From AP-15 sp963832875 (GTDB lineage Bacteria > Pseudomonadota > Alphaproteobacteria > ATCC43930 > CGMCC-115725): a DNA stretch of 64,000 nucleotides. The notes below the pieces were generated by a model. It had not been told where the DNA came from. It did not search any database and saw only the letters and a list, made by a program, of their open reading frames with translations. Position 1 is the first letter of the stretch. Every line of letters begins with the position of its first letter. Position numbers and translations under genes: made by a program. The DNA is taken from assembly GCA_963832875.1 (NCBI GenBank), contig CAWHWB010000002.1, positions 434,001 through 498,000 on the forward strand, read 5' to 3'. Below are positions 1 through 10,220 of this stretch, in pieces.

Positions 1-34
1 CTCGCATCAGCAAATTGCGCAGGGGCGCCGGACC

Positions 35-730
35 ATGTTCGCCGATCGCAGAGCGGCCGGGCGCGAGCTGGCTAATCGATTGGGACATTTGCGCGCCGAG
101 CAGCCGATCGTGCTGGCCTTGCCGCGCGGCGGCGTGCCGGTCGGGTTCGAGATCGCCGAGGCGCTCGACGCGCCTCTCGATATCGTGCTGGTGCGCAAGA
201 TCGGTGCGCCCGGCCAGCCCGAGCTGGCGCTCGGCGCGGTGGTTGACGGCGACGCCGCGCAAGTGCTGATCGATCATGACCTTGTCAAGGCGCTCGCCGT
301 CGACCCCACCTATATCGAGAGCGAGACCCAGCGCCAGCTCGCCGAAATCGAGCGCCGCCGCGAGGCTTATCTTGGCCGCCGGCCACCGGCGAGGATCACC
401 GGCAGGACGGTCATCGTGGTCGATGACGGAATCGCGACCGGCAGCACCGTTCGTACCGCTTTGCGTGCGATCAAGGCCGGCAGGGCGGCCGGGAACGGCG
501 GCGCCGGCAGGGTGGTCCTCGCGGTCCCGGTGGCGCCGCAGGAAACCCTCGACGCGCTGAGGCCGGAGGTCGACGAGATCGTCTGTCTCGCGATGCCGAG
601 CCCGTTTTTCGCCGTCGGCGCCCATTACCAAGAATTTGCTCAGCTCGCCGACGCCGATGTCGTCTCGTTGCTCGAGATCCGGCGCCGGCGCACCACGCCT
701 TTGCCCGAAGTCGCAGACCCGGACCAATGA
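35..730 (+). CDS. Phosphoribosyltransferase-domain protein
   Basis: A 231-residue cytoplasmic protein of the type I phosphoribosyltransferase fold. The PRPP-binding loop VIVVDDGIATGST is clear at residues 126-138, and an early LPRGGVPVGFEIAEAL segment (29-44) matches the pyrophosphate-side loop of the family. Stand-alone proteins of this kind are common in proteobacteria and often have no assigned substrate. Nothing in the neighbourhood (a secreted small protein on the other strand) points to a purine or pyrimidine pathway, so the substrate is left open. The start ATG lies only 34 bases into the window. An upstream start cannot be ruled out, although the protein looks complete. Confidence 0.85.
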   Translation: MFADRRAAGRELANRLGHLRAEQPIVLALPRGGVPVGFEIAEALDAPLDIVLVRKIGAPGQPELALGAVVDGDAAQVLIDHDLVKALAVDPTYIESETQRQLAEIERRREAYLGRRPPARITGRTVIVVDDGIATGSTVRTALRAIKAGRAAGNGGAGRVVLAVPVAPQETLDALRPEVDEIVCLAMPSPFFAVGAHYQEFAQLADADVVSLLEIRRRRTTPLPEVADPDQ

Positions 731-733
731 GCC

Positions 734-1054
734 TCAATGCGTGTCGGTCTCGGGCTCCAGCGACCAGTAATAGCCGACGGTCGGGGCGCGGGCCATGGTG
801 TCGACCCCGACGGTCGGACCGGTGTAAGTGGTGATCGGCGGGGCTTCGAGCGTCTGCGTCGGCGGCTTTTTGGCTTTCGGCTCCTCGCTGACGATCTGTT
901 TCGAGATGTCAGAGACCGAGCTGAAGTTGATCGTCGCCGGGGCTTCGAGGCACTTGCGGCCGGTTCTGGGGCCGCAGGATGCGGCATCGGCCGTGACCGC
1001 GGCCGAACCAGCAACGACGGCGAGGGTCACGGCGGCGAACAGCAATCGCCTCAT
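734..1054 (-). CDS. Small secreted protein of unknown function
   Basis: A 106-residue protein that I do not recognise. It begins with a typical Sec signal peptide (MRRLLFAAVTLAVVAGSA, then an Ala-rich cleavage region near residue 25). The mature part has two cysteines in a CGPRTGRKC segment followed by a Pro/Thr-rich tail. An ATG six codons upstream (1072) is possible, but MRRLL gives the standard signal-peptide start. It converges on the phosphoribosyltransferase with a 3-base gap, and no partner gene is evident. Export to the periplasm or beyond is inferred only from the signal sequence. Confidence 0.6.
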   Translation of the reverse strand: MRRLLFAAVTLAVVAGSAAVTADAASCGPRTGRKCLEAPATINFSSVSDISKQIVSEEPKAKKPPTQTLEAPPITTYTGPTVGVDTMARAPTVGYYWSLEPETDTH

Positions 1055-1246
1055 TTGAACACCCCCACGCAAACACCCCTATCTGGATTATTGCCCCGTC
1101 GTTAACGCGGCGTCCAGCCTCAATCGCAACCTCGCCTGCGGACGGTAATCGGTGTAGAGCCTGAGCGCACAGTCTCACCTCGAGTTGTGCCGGCTCCGGC
1201 GTCGTTCGGGCCGCTCCGCCAGGCTCGGTTCGCGAGGATTTGGAAC

Positions 1247-1786
1247 ATGGCTCTCGCCCGGTTGGCCGCGTCGTTGCCGCCCTTTCTGTTGGCGATTGCC
1301 GTTTTCGCCGCGCCGGCGCTGTCGGCCGATCCTGGCAGCGGCGGCGGCTGTGACGCCTGCAAAGTCATCGATGAAAAGGCGATGTCGCTTGACCTGGCGC
1401 AGGCGATCGCGCAGGCGGCGCTCACAAAGTGCCGGGCCGACGGCAACCATGTCAGCGTGACCGTGGTCGATCGCGACGGGCTGGTCAAGATCGCCTTCCG
1501 CGACGACGGGGCGGGTCCGCACACGATCGTCACCAGCCGGCGCAAGGCCTTTACTTCATTGACGTTCAAGCAGCCCTCCGGCCAGTGGGCGCATCGCGTC
1601 CTGACCAACCCGGCGATCGCCGGCTTGAAAGACACGTCCGGCACCATCGCGCTCGGCGGCGGCCTGCCGATCAAGGCCGGCGACCAGGTGATCGGCGCGA
1701 TCGGGGTCAGCGGCTCGCCCGGCGCCGACAAGGACGAGGCCTGCGCCAATGCCGGCCTCGTCGCGGTCGCCGATCGGCTGAAATAA
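1247..1786 (+). CDS. GlcG/HbpS-like (DUF336) protein, exported
   Basis: A 179-residue protein. After an N-terminal signal peptide (MALARLAASLPPFLLAIAV, cleaved near residue 27) comes a compact domain with the features of the GlcG/HbpS family: DLAQAIAQAAL helix, VTVVDRDG strand-turn, a basic patch after TSRRKAFTS, and a GGLPIKAGDQVIGAIGVSG segment ahead of the final helix. Family members bind heme or accompany oxidases and are often periplasmic. An early CDAC pair sits just after the signal peptide. The start at 1247 was preferred over an ATG 20 codons upstream because it gives the signal peptide directly. Confidence 0.8.
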   Translation: MALARLAASLPPFLLAIAVFAAPALSADPGSGGGCDACKVIDEKAMSLDLAQAIAQAALTKCRADGNHVSVTVVDRDGLVKIAFRDDGAGPHTIVTSRRKAFTSLTFKQPSGQWAHRVLTNPAIAGLKDTSGTIALGGGLPIKAGDQVIGAIGVSGSPGADKDEACANAGLVAVADRLK

Positions 1787-1857
1787 GTTGCACCGGCGGC
1801 GCTGCGGATATTGCTCATTGCCGGAGCTCGCCGGCAGGCTGCCGCGACGGAGGTTCG

Positions 1858-2742
1858 ATGCCCGATAACGGTCCGACAGTATTCCTCGATTATGACCAGG
1901 CCGCACTTGACGCGGCCTACGACCAGGCCGTCTACGCCTCCAATCGCGAGCAGCTGATCCGGCGAAGAGCCGGCGACAGCGCGGCGGCGCGCGCGCGGAT
2001 CGGAGCGCCCGAGCGCGTCGCCTACGGGATCGCGGAAATCGAGAAGCTCGACATCTATCGTGCTGCCAGCGACCGGGCTCCGATCTTCGTCTTTATCCAC
2101 GGCGGTGCGTGGCGCGGGGGCCGTGCCGAGGACTGCGCGGCGCCGGCCGAGATGTTCGCCGCCGCCGGAGCGCATTACGTCGTGCCGGATTTCAGCTGGG
2201 TGCAGGATGCAGGCGGCAGCCTGCTGGTGCTTGCCGATCAGGTGCGACGGGCGATCGCCTGGGTCTATCGCAACGCGGCCCGCTTTGGCGGGGACCCGAG
2301 CCGGGTCTACGTCTGCGGGCAATCTTCGGGCGGGCATCTCGCGGCGGTCGCGCTGACCACCTGTTGGCAGCGGGAATTCGATGTGCCGGCGGACGTGATC
2401 AAGGGTGGCATGTGCATTAGCGGCATATACGATCTGGCGCCGGTGCGGCTATCGAAGCGCAGCGCTTACGTAGCTTTCGACGATAGGACGGTCGAGGCGC
2501 TGAGCCCGCTGCGGCATCTCGGCCATCTGCGCGTCCCTGTTGTCGTCGCCTACGGGACCTGCGAGACCCCCGAATTTCAGCGCCAGAACCGAGAATTTGC
2601 CGCGGCGGTCGCAGCCGCCGGAAAGCCGGTTCGGCTGCTGGTGGGCGAGCACTACAATCATTTCGAACTGCCCGAGACCCTCGCCAATCCGTATGGCTTG
2701 CTGGGGCGGGCTGCCCTCGAGCTGATAGGGATGGCACGATGA
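1858..2742 (+). CDS. Alpha/beta hydrolase, arylformamidase-like
   Basis: A 294-residue cytoplasmic hydrolase. The oxyanion-hole motif HGGAWRGG begins at residue 81, the nucleophile elbow GQSSGG is at 154-159 (Ser156), and a late HYNHFELPE segment supplies the probable catalytic His. This arrangement matches the carboxylesterase/kynurenine-formamidase group. The start ATG has a good ribosome-binding site (GGAGG six bases upstream). The stop overlaps the start of the threonine aldolase gene (ATGA), so the two are almost certainly co-translated. The true substrate is not evident. Arylformamidase is one option, and a general ester or amide hydrolase is another. Confidence 0.82.
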   Translation: MPDNGPTVFLDYDQAALDAAYDQAVYASNREQLIRRRAGDSAAARARIGAPERVAYGIAEIEKLDIYRAASDRAPIFVFIHGGAWRGGRAEDCAAPAEMFAAAGAHYVVPDFSWVQDAGGSLLVLADQVRRAIAWVYRNAARFGGDPSRVYVCGQSSGGHLAAVALTTCWQREFDVPADVIKGGMCISGIYDLAPVRLSKRSAYVAFDDRTVEALSPLRHLGHLRVPVVVAYGTCETPEFQRQNREFAAAVAAAGKPVRLLVGEHYNHFELPETLANPYGLLGRAALELIGMAR

Positions 2743-3776
2743 ATGCGATCGACCTGCGATCGGACACGGTAACCCGGCCCTCACCCGGGATGCGGCAGGC
2801 GATGGCGGCTGCCCCGGTCGGCGACGACCAGTATGGCGAGGACCCCTCGGTCAACCTCTTGCAGCAGCGGATCGCCGAGTTGCTGGGCAAGGAGGCGGCC
2901 TTGTTCGTGCCGAGCGGGACGATGGCGAACCAGATTGGCCTCAAGGTCCTGACCCGGCCCGGAGACGAGGTCGTGCTCGGCCACGAGGCTCATATCGTCT
3001 GGCATGAATTGGGGGCGGGTGCGGCAAATTCCGGGGTGCAGTTCGCCGCGGTCGGCAATGGCGGTCTGTTCACCGCCGCCGATCTGCGCGCCGCCTATAA
3101 GCCGCCAGGGCATATCGTCTTCCCGCCGACGACATTGGTGGCGATCGAGAACACCCATAACCGCGGCGGCGGCGTGGTGTTCCCGCAACGCGAGGTCGAA
3201 GCGCTCTGCGCCGCGGCGCGCGAGCTCGGGCTCGCTAGCTATCTCGACGGCGCGCGGCTGTTCAACGCCGCCGCCGCGTCCGAGCATAGCCTCGCCGAAC
3301 TGGCCGCCCCCTTCGATCTCGTCTCGGTCGCGCTGTCGAAGGGGCTGGGCTGCCCGGTCGGCAGCGTTGTCGCCGGAGGGCGCGCCGAGATCGCCCGCGC
3401 CCATCGCGCGCGGCGCATGTTCGGAGGCGCGATGCGTCAGGCCGGCATTCTCGCCGCCGCCGGGCTGTGGGCGCTCGACCACAATCTCGACCGGCTTACC
3501 GAGGACCACGCCAATGCGCGGCTCGTGGCGGAGCGCCTCGCCGGGCTCCGCGGGGTAGCACTCGATCTCGCCACCGTGCAGACCAACATCGTGATCTTTC
3601 ACCTGGCCGAAGATATGCCGGATGCGGCGGCGATCGTCGCACGGGCGGCGGAGATCGGCGTGCTGGTCTCGGCCTTTGCGACGCGCACGGTGCGCGCCGT
3701 CACCCATCTCGATGTGAGCCGCGAAGAGTGCCGCTGCGCCGCCGACCTGCTGGCACGGGTCATCGAGCAGCGCTGA
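2739..3776 (+). CDS. ltaE: Low-specificity L-threonine aldolase
   Basis: A 345-residue PLP enzyme that cleaves L-threonine and related beta-hydroxy amino acids to glycine and an aldehyde. The family opening DLRSDTVTRPSPGMRQAM is present, as are the GDDQYGEDP loop, PSGTMANQ at 58-65, the stacking-His segment near 82-85, LDGAR at 169-173, and the PLP lysine in SVALSKGLGCPVGS (Lys201). Length fits the fold-type I aldolase family. It overlaps the preceding hydrolase by ATGA, suggesting a two-gene operon. It converges on the CoA-transferase gene with only three bases between stops, leaving no room for an intrinsic terminator. Confidence 0.93.
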   Translation: MNAIDLRSDTVTRPSPGMRQAMAAAPVGDDQYGEDPSVNLLQQRIAELLGKEAALFVPSGTMANQIGLKVLTRPGDEVVLGHEAHIVWHELGAGAANSGVQFAAVGNGGLFTAADLRAAYKPPGHIVFPPTTLVAIENTHNRGGGVVFPQREVEALCAAARELGLASYLDGARLFNAAAASEHSLAELAAPFDLVSVALSKGLGCPVGSVVAGGRAEIARAHRARRMFGGAMRQAGILAAAGLWALDHNLDRLTEDHANARLVAERLAGLRGVALDLATVQTNIVIFHLAEDMPDAAAIVARAAEIGVLVSAFATRTVRAVTHLDVSREECRCAADLLARVIEQR

Positions 3777-3779
3777 ATA

Positions 3780-4937
3780 TCAGCTCTCGCCGCGCAGCGC
3801 CGCGATCTCAGCAGGGCCATAGCCGAGCTCGGCCAAGACCGCCCGGGTATGCTCGCCGAGCGCCGCGGCGAAGGGTCGTGCGGTGACCGAAGCGGCGGAG
3901 AAACGGAACGGCGGGTTCAGCGCGAGGAAGGCGCCGCCAGCGTCGGCGATCTCGGCAAAGGCCCGGCGGTGGGCGAGCTGCGGGTCGGCCATCGCTTGCC
4001 GGACCGTGCGATAGGGCGAGGACGGGACGCCGTGGCGGTCGAAGATCGCCTGGACTTCAGCGGTCGTCAGCTCTCTCGACCACAGTTCCAGCTCGTCCAC
4101 GAGCTCGCCCCAATGTCGGCGCCGGTCGGTGTATTGCGCGAAACGCGGGTCGGTGACCCAATCGGAGTGGCCGCTCGCGACCGCCAAATTCTGAAATGTC
4201 CGCTCGCTGGCGATCGCCGGCATGATGTAGCCGTCCTTGGTCGCGATCGGGCCGAAGATCGGCCGACCCGGCGGCGCCACCGGAAACTGCGCCGCCTGGA
4301 TCTCGCTCAGGGTCAGGCTCAGCATGCTTTCGAGCATCGACACGTCGATCATCTGGCCCTCGCCGGTCAGCTGCCGCCGGTAGAGTGCGGTCATAATCGC
4401 GCCAAAGGCATAGGTGCCGGTCAAGACGTCGGCGATAAAGATGCCGCAATAATCCGGCCGGCGCTCCTCTTGCTGGTGGGCGATCTGGGCCAAATCATAG
4501 CCGGAGGCGGCGTGGATCACCGGGGCGTAGGCCGGCAATTCGGCCGACGGGCCGCTCTGGCCGTACCCCGAAATCGCGCAATAGACGAGGTCGGGCTTGA
4601 TCTCTTTGAGCGCGTCGTAATCGAGGCCGAAGCGGCGCATCACGCCGGGACGGAAATTCTCGACGACGACATCGGCGGTGGCGACAAGCCGGCGCGCCGC
4701 CTCTGCCCCACGCGGCGATTTCAAATCGAGCACGATGCTCTTCTTGCCGGCGTTCAACTGGCCAAAGCTGGTGCTGGCGCCCCCGCGCAATGGCGGCCGG
4801 GTGCGCATCATGTCGCCCTCGGGCGCCTCGATCTTGATCACCTCGGCCCCGAGATCGGCCAGCATCCGCCCGCAATGCGGCCCGGCGATCGTCGTCGTAA
4901 AATCGAGCACACGCAGCCCGTCCAAGGCGCTGTTCAT
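3780..4937 (-). CDS. CaiB/BaiF family (class III) CoA-transferase
   Basis: A 385-residue protein that moves CoA between carboxylic acids. It starts MNSALDGLRVLDFTTTIAG, followed by MLADLGAEVIKIEAP, the GKKSIVLDLKSPRG turn, and VVENFRPGVMRRFGLDY, in which the family's catalytic Asp region lies; a CAISGYGQSGP loop follows. All are hallmarks of the CaiB/BaiF family. The frame stays open upstream to 5222, but that stretch overlaps a repeat element and does not resemble the family, so the ATG at 4937 is used. Substrate is unknown; there is no neighbouring acyl-CoA dehydrogenase or ligase. Confidence 0.9.
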   Translation of the reverse strand: MNSALDGLRVLDFTTTIAGPHCGRMLADLGAEVIKIEAPEGDMMRTRPPLRGGASTSFGQLNAGKKSIVLDLKSPRGAEAARRLVATADVVVENFRPGVMRRFGLDYDALKEIKPDLVYCAISGYGQSGPSAELPAYAPVIHAASGYDLAQIAHQQEERRPDYCGIFIADVLTGTYAFGAIMTALYRRQLTGEGQMIDVSMLESMLSLTLSEIQAAQFPVAPPGRPIFGPIATKDGYIMPAIASERTFQNLAVASGHSDWVTDPRFAQYTDRRRHWGELVDELELWSRELTTAEVQAIFDRHGVPSSPYRTVRQAMADPQLAHRRAFAEIADAGGAFLALNPPFRFSAASVTARPFAAALGEHTRAVLAELGYGPAEIAALRGES

Positions 4938-4986
4938 CGCCGCGAGTTCCTGACAATAGGTATAGTCTCGGTCTCTCTTAGTGCCT

Positions 4987-5166
4987 GATCGAGAAATTCG
5001 GTAGGTCCAGGCAGCCCGACCCTCCTCGCCCTCCCGGCGAAGGCCGGGACCCATCCCGGCCATGGGCACCGGCTGGAGCCTGTCCTCGGGCCGGCCAAAG
5101 GCCGGACCCGTGGGCCGGTGTGGGGGGTACAGGGGACTCAGCTTAAAATCCAACAAATTTCTCGAT
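4987..5166. repeat. MITE-like element with 12-bp inverted ends
   Basis: A 180-base non-coding segment bounded by perfect inverted copies of GATCGAGAAATT (4987-4998) and AATTTCTCGATC (5155-5166). Inside are strong palindromes, for example CCCGGC-GAAG-GCCGGG at 5033-5048 and an imperfect one around 5088-5112. The layout (short terminal inverted repeats, no coding capacity, internal hairpins) resembles a miniature inverted-repeat element. I could not identify a clear target-site duplication, and no second full copy is present in this window. Confidence 0.45.
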
Positions 5167-5173
5167 CGGCATG

Positions 5174-5713
5174 CTACGCGGTGGGCCGATCCCATGTCTG
5201 TGCATTTGCCACCCAGACCCAACCAATCCAGATCCCTTCCGACGTCGTCGCGACGAAGTCGCGACCAACGTCCCGTTCAAGGCCAATCCGTCGCATCACC
5301 GACTGTGAACGCAAGTTCTCCGGCGAAGCGTAGCTCACCACTTCAGAGAAGCTCATGCGGTCAAAGCCGTCCCTCATCGCCGCTTTCGCACCTTCCGTTG
5401 CGTAGCCCTGTCCCCATGCCGGCCGCACCAGCCGCCAGCCGATTTCCACGCCGGGCGCAGCAGGGTGCGTTTGAGGAATAGGCATGATGCCGACATAGCC
5501 AAGAAACGTGTCGTCCCGGCGTCGGAGCGCCCAGCGGCAAAATCCAACACGTTGGAAGGTCTCGCTGTAGCGACGGAATTTGGCTTCGCTCTGAGCGCGT
5601 GTGAGCGTCGGCGCATCGACCATCACCTCGGGGTCCGCGTGCATTGCCGCGAACTCATCCATGTCGGCGTCGCGCCATGACCTTAGGATCACACGGTCGG
5701 TAGCGAGCATCAT
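5174..5713 (-). CDS. GNAT family N-acetyltransferase (RimJ/RimL type)
   Basis: A 179-residue acetyltransferase. It opens with TDRVILRSWRDADMDEFAAM, typical of the RimJ/RimL-like subgroup. The acetyl-CoA pyrophosphate loop is seen as VRPAWGQGYATEG in motif A, followed by the SYASPENLRSQSVMRRIG segment that in this group shapes the CoA pocket. Two consecutive ATG codons (5713 and 5710) could both serve as start. The acceptor (protein N-terminus, amino acid or drug) cannot be read from the sequence. It ends a few bases from the MITE-like element, so its 3' end may have been changed by that insertion. Confidence 0.85.
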   Translation of the reverse strand: MMLATDRVILRSWRDADMDEFAAMHADPEVMVDAPTLTRAQSEAKFRRYSETFQRVGFCRWALRRRDDTFLGYVGIMPIPQTHPAAPGVEIGWRLVRPAWGQGYATEGAKAAMRDGFDRMSFSEVVSYASPENLRSQSVMRRIGLERDVGRDFVATTSEGIWIGWVWVANAQTWDRPTA

Positions 5714-5950
5714 CGGAAGTGGTGGCCTCGAGTTGCGTTACGGCGGCCGCCGATGCGCCATAAAATGCAAGGGACTGCTCCTAAGCTATAGTGGAAATCA
5801 ACTGAGACCCGTCCGAGTGGCGGCTCAAATATCAGCAGCGTCGGGACCGAGGCGGAAATGTCAAGGCGCCGGAGCGCTGGCATCGGATGCGCCTTGCGTT
5901 TGGAGGAGTTCGGTGCGAAGGAAGCGCCGATTTCTGGAGGGAGGACCGAC

Positions 5951-6712
5951 ATGGCGTTTCGCAATATCCAAGCTGGCATGGCGACCTATCGCGGCCACGG
6001 CGGCGACCGCGGCGAAGCGTATTACGCGCACCCGGACAATGCCGGGCCGCATCCGGGCGTCGTCGTGATCCATCATATGCCGGGCTGGGACGAGTGGACC
6101 TGCGAGGTCGCCCGCAAATTCGCCCATCACGGCTATGCCGCGGTGGCGCCGAGCCTCTATTTCCGGGTCGGCGACGGCGCGCAGGAGGCGGTCGTCAACA
6201 AGGTGCGCGAGGGGGGCGGCGTCCCCGACGAGCAGATGCTCGGCGACGTGACCGGGGCCATCGATTTTCTGCGCTCGCAGCCGCATGCCAGCGGCAAGGT
6301 CGGGGTGATCGGCTTCTGCTCCGGCGGGCGGCAGACCTATCTGGTCGCGGCCAAGCTGTCGCATCTGATCCAGGGTGCGGTCGATTGCTGGGGCGGCAAC
6401 GTCATCGTCGACGACAAGTCGCGGCTGACCAAGGCCCAGCCGACGGCGCCGATCGAGTTCACCAGCGGCATCAACACCCCACTGTTGGGCCTGTTCGGCA
6501 ACGAGGACCCAAACCCCACGGCCGACCAGGTCAACCGCACCGAGGCCGAGCTGAAAAAACACGGCAAGAACTACGAGTTCCATCGCTACGACGGCGCCGG
6601 CCATGCGTTCTTCGCGCATTACCGCCCAAATTACCGGCCCGAGCAGGCGGTCGACGGCTGGCACAAGGTCTTTGCCTTTTTCCACAAGCATTTGGGCGCG
6701 CCGCGCACGTAG
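5951..6712 (+). CDS. Dienelactone hydrolase family protein
   Basis: A 253-residue alpha/beta hydrolase with a cysteine nucleophile. The motif GFCSGGR places Cys123 in the nucleophile elbow; an Asp in LFGNEDPNP and a His in GAGHAFF complete the dienelactone-hydrolase triad. The N-terminal part (HPGVVVIHHMPGWDEW) is the oxyanion-hole side. The start at 5951 is preceded by GGAGGGAGG eight bases upstream and removes a 31-codon low-quality extension. Members of this family open lactones in aromatic degradation, but many, like this one, stand alone with no catechol pathway genes nearby, so the substrate is unassigned. Confidence 0.88.
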   Translation: MAFRNIQAGMATYRGHGGDRGEAYYAHPDNAGPHPGVVVIHHMPGWDEWTCEVARKFAHHGYAAVAPSLYFRVGDGAQEAVVNKVREGGGVPDEQMLGDVTGAIDFLRSQPHASGKVGVIGFCSGGRQTYLVAAKLSHLIQGAVDCWGGNVIVDDKSRLTKAQPTAPIEFTSGINTPLLGLFGNEDPNPTADQVNRTEAELKKHGKNYEFHRYDGAGHAFFAHYRPNYRPEQAVDGWHKVFAFFHKHLGAPRT

Positions 6713-6735
6713 CGGTGCGAAACTGACACTGGGCA

Positions 6736-6850
6736 CCGGCGAACCCTCACCCCGCTTGCTGCGCTCGGCCCCCTCTCCCGCATTGCGGGAGAGGGGAGAC
6801 CCGGCGCGTTAGAGCCCGCCCCGGACTTGATCCGGGGGCTGGGGGGTGAG
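6736..6850. repeat. Intergenic palindromic repeat
   Basis: The gap between two genes holds a near-perfect palindrome: 13-base arms at 6770-6782 and 6784-6796 built on CCCCTCTCCCGCA / TGCGGGAGAGGGG. It is followed by a second weak dyad around 6818-6835 (CCCCGGACTTGATCCGGGG-like). The flanking words CCCTCACCCC and GGGGTGAGG at the two ends are also inverted. Repeats of this form are widespread between genes of alphaproteobacteria. It could act as a transcription terminator for the hydrolase, but there is no T-run. Confidence 0.6.
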
Positions 6851-6881
6851 GAGATGCGTGGGCACCCTCCGGTTGGCCCGA

Positions 6882-8102
6882 TCAGAGGAGTTTTCGGTTT
6901 TTCGAGCTTGGCGGGCTGGGACGGTCGCCCTGGCGGTCATGCCAATCGCCGATCAGCGCAAAGCCGGCGGCGATCAGCAGGCTCATCAGCGCATCGGTGA
7001 TTTCCGCGGACCGTCCCGGCAGATGGGTTTCCGCCCAGCTGGTCGCAAACAGCATGCCGGCAACAAGGATCGCGGCAAACACCGGGCGCATCCCGGCCTG
7101 GCCGAGAAGAAAGAGCAAGCTTCCGTAAAGGAAGCTTTTTTCCATGAAGGACAAGACATTGACCTCGACCGACCCGGTCATAAAGCTGTTGAACGGCACC
7201 CAACCGAACGGATGGCCGGCCGGGCTAAACTCGAACGGTTCCAGCCGCTCCATCACCACGTAGCTGCCAAGGAGGCAGAACAGCAGCGCCGCTCGCAGGC
7301 GCCGGTTGACGGCAAGCAGCATTGGCCAGAGGCAAATCCCGATTGCGGCGCCGACGACCTCCGCAGTGCTGAGGATCGTCGAGACGATGAGCACCCGCGC
7401 GGACAAGACGAAAGCGGCCAACAGCGGCGCGAGCGCAGCCGAGCGGCGACGACCGGCGATTGCTTCGATCAAGGCAAAGAGAGTGAGCCAGATCGCGACC
7501 TGCCGGTAGAGATCGTACGGCGGCGGGACCGGTTCGAGGATGATCGGCTTGAGCGCATGCCAATATTTGTGCAGGTCGATGGTCGGCACATAAGGGTAAA
7601 ATCGGTAGCCCGACCAGGTCGCGATCAGCAGCGCCGGCAGCGGCCGGGCGATGATTTGCCGGAGCAGCGGAAATCGCAGGTGGCCGGAGAACAGAAGCGC
7701 GACCGGAACGGCAATCGATGTGCCGATTGCGTTGGCGCAGACATCGGCAGCCGAGGTATCGCGGCCGACATCGTAATATTGCGTCAACTCCATCATGACC
7801 GACAACAGCACACCGCCGGCAACGACGATGGAGAGACGCAGCCAGAATCGCACATTGTGGGAGAACGACAACATGCCGAAAAATCCCAGCGGCGTGTAGA
7901 GCAGGATATTGGCCAGGAAGTCGCCGGGGGCGGGGCGGTCCGCCCAGCTGTCGAGGAGAGCAGCAAAGGGACCACGGCCGGCGGTTGGGACGCTGAAGGC
8001 GAACGGGTACAGCGAGCCATAGATGATGATCGTCACCATGATCGCGGTAACGATGGCGTAGCCGCGCGAGCGGCGTGACAACTCGGTCGGTTCCACCGGC
8101 AT
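6882..8102 (-). CDS. VanZ-like integral membrane protein
   Basis: A 406-residue membrane protein. The first half carries the VanZ-domain signature: a first helix ending SLYPF, then FLANILLYTPLGFF, a MELTQYYDVGRDTSAADVCAN loop at about 104-124, and the IGTSIAVPVALL helix. The second half continues with several further hydrophobic helices joined by short basic loops and ends in a polar Ser/Lys tail. VanZ-domain proteins have been linked to teicoplanin resistance in Gram-positives, but in proteobacteria the role is unknown and is often associated with exopolysaccharide loci. No such locus is adjacent here. Confidence 0.82.
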   Translation of the reverse strand: MPVEPTELSRRSRGYAIVTAIMVTIIIYGSLYPFAFSVPTAGRGPFAALLDSWADRPAPGDFLANILLYTPLGFFGMLSFSHNVRFWLRLSIVVAGGVLLSVMMELTQYYDVGRDTSAADVCANAIGTSIAVPVALLFSGHLRFPLLRQIIARPLPALLIATWSGYRFYPYVPTIDLHKYWHALKPIILEPVPPPYDLYRQVAIWLTLFALIEAIAGRRRSAALAPLLAAFVLSARVLIVSTILSTAEVVGAAIGICLWPMLLAVNRRLRAALLFCLLGSYVVMERLEPFEFSPAGHPFGWVPFNSFMTGSVEVNVLSFMEKSFLYGSLLFLLGQAGMRPVFAAILVAGMLFATSWAETHLPGRSAEITDALMSLLIAAGFALIGDWHDRQGDRPSPPSSKNRKLL

Positions 8103-8348
8103 AGTTCACACCATTCCCGCGTTGATCGCGGTCGCTTGCCCAGGCGCCGGCAACGGCATCGGCGGTGCTTGCCGGCACGATGCGTCTGGAGTCCGGCATG
8201 TGTGACGGACCATCGCCGAAAAAATCGTTCTCGCCCGACGGCGCCCTCCGAGGCAGGGCGACGCGGCGGCGCGCGGCGGACCGGCGCGGGGCTTGGCGGG
8301 GGCCGGCGGATTGGCCACATTAGTTCCGCGATCTGACCGGGGAATGCG

Positions 8349-10034
<1,686 letters not shown>

Positions 10035-10220
10035 GGGCGCGCCGCGTCGCTTTTGGCCATCGCACCGCTTCTGGCGGATGCCGTGGCGATCGGCTAGGCT
10101 TGGAATGGTGCCGGCGGGGATGAGAAGGGGTGGCGCCGGCGGATAATCGCTCGGCGCGTCGGTTCGGCCGGCGGCGGCATTGGAACGGCCAGGCGGGTCT
10201 TGCATCCGGCGGGAAGGATC

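Noticed and set aside
4938..5222. N-terminal extension of the CoA-transferase to 5222
   Set aside because: The added 95 residues run through the palindromic MITE-like element and do not resemble the family.
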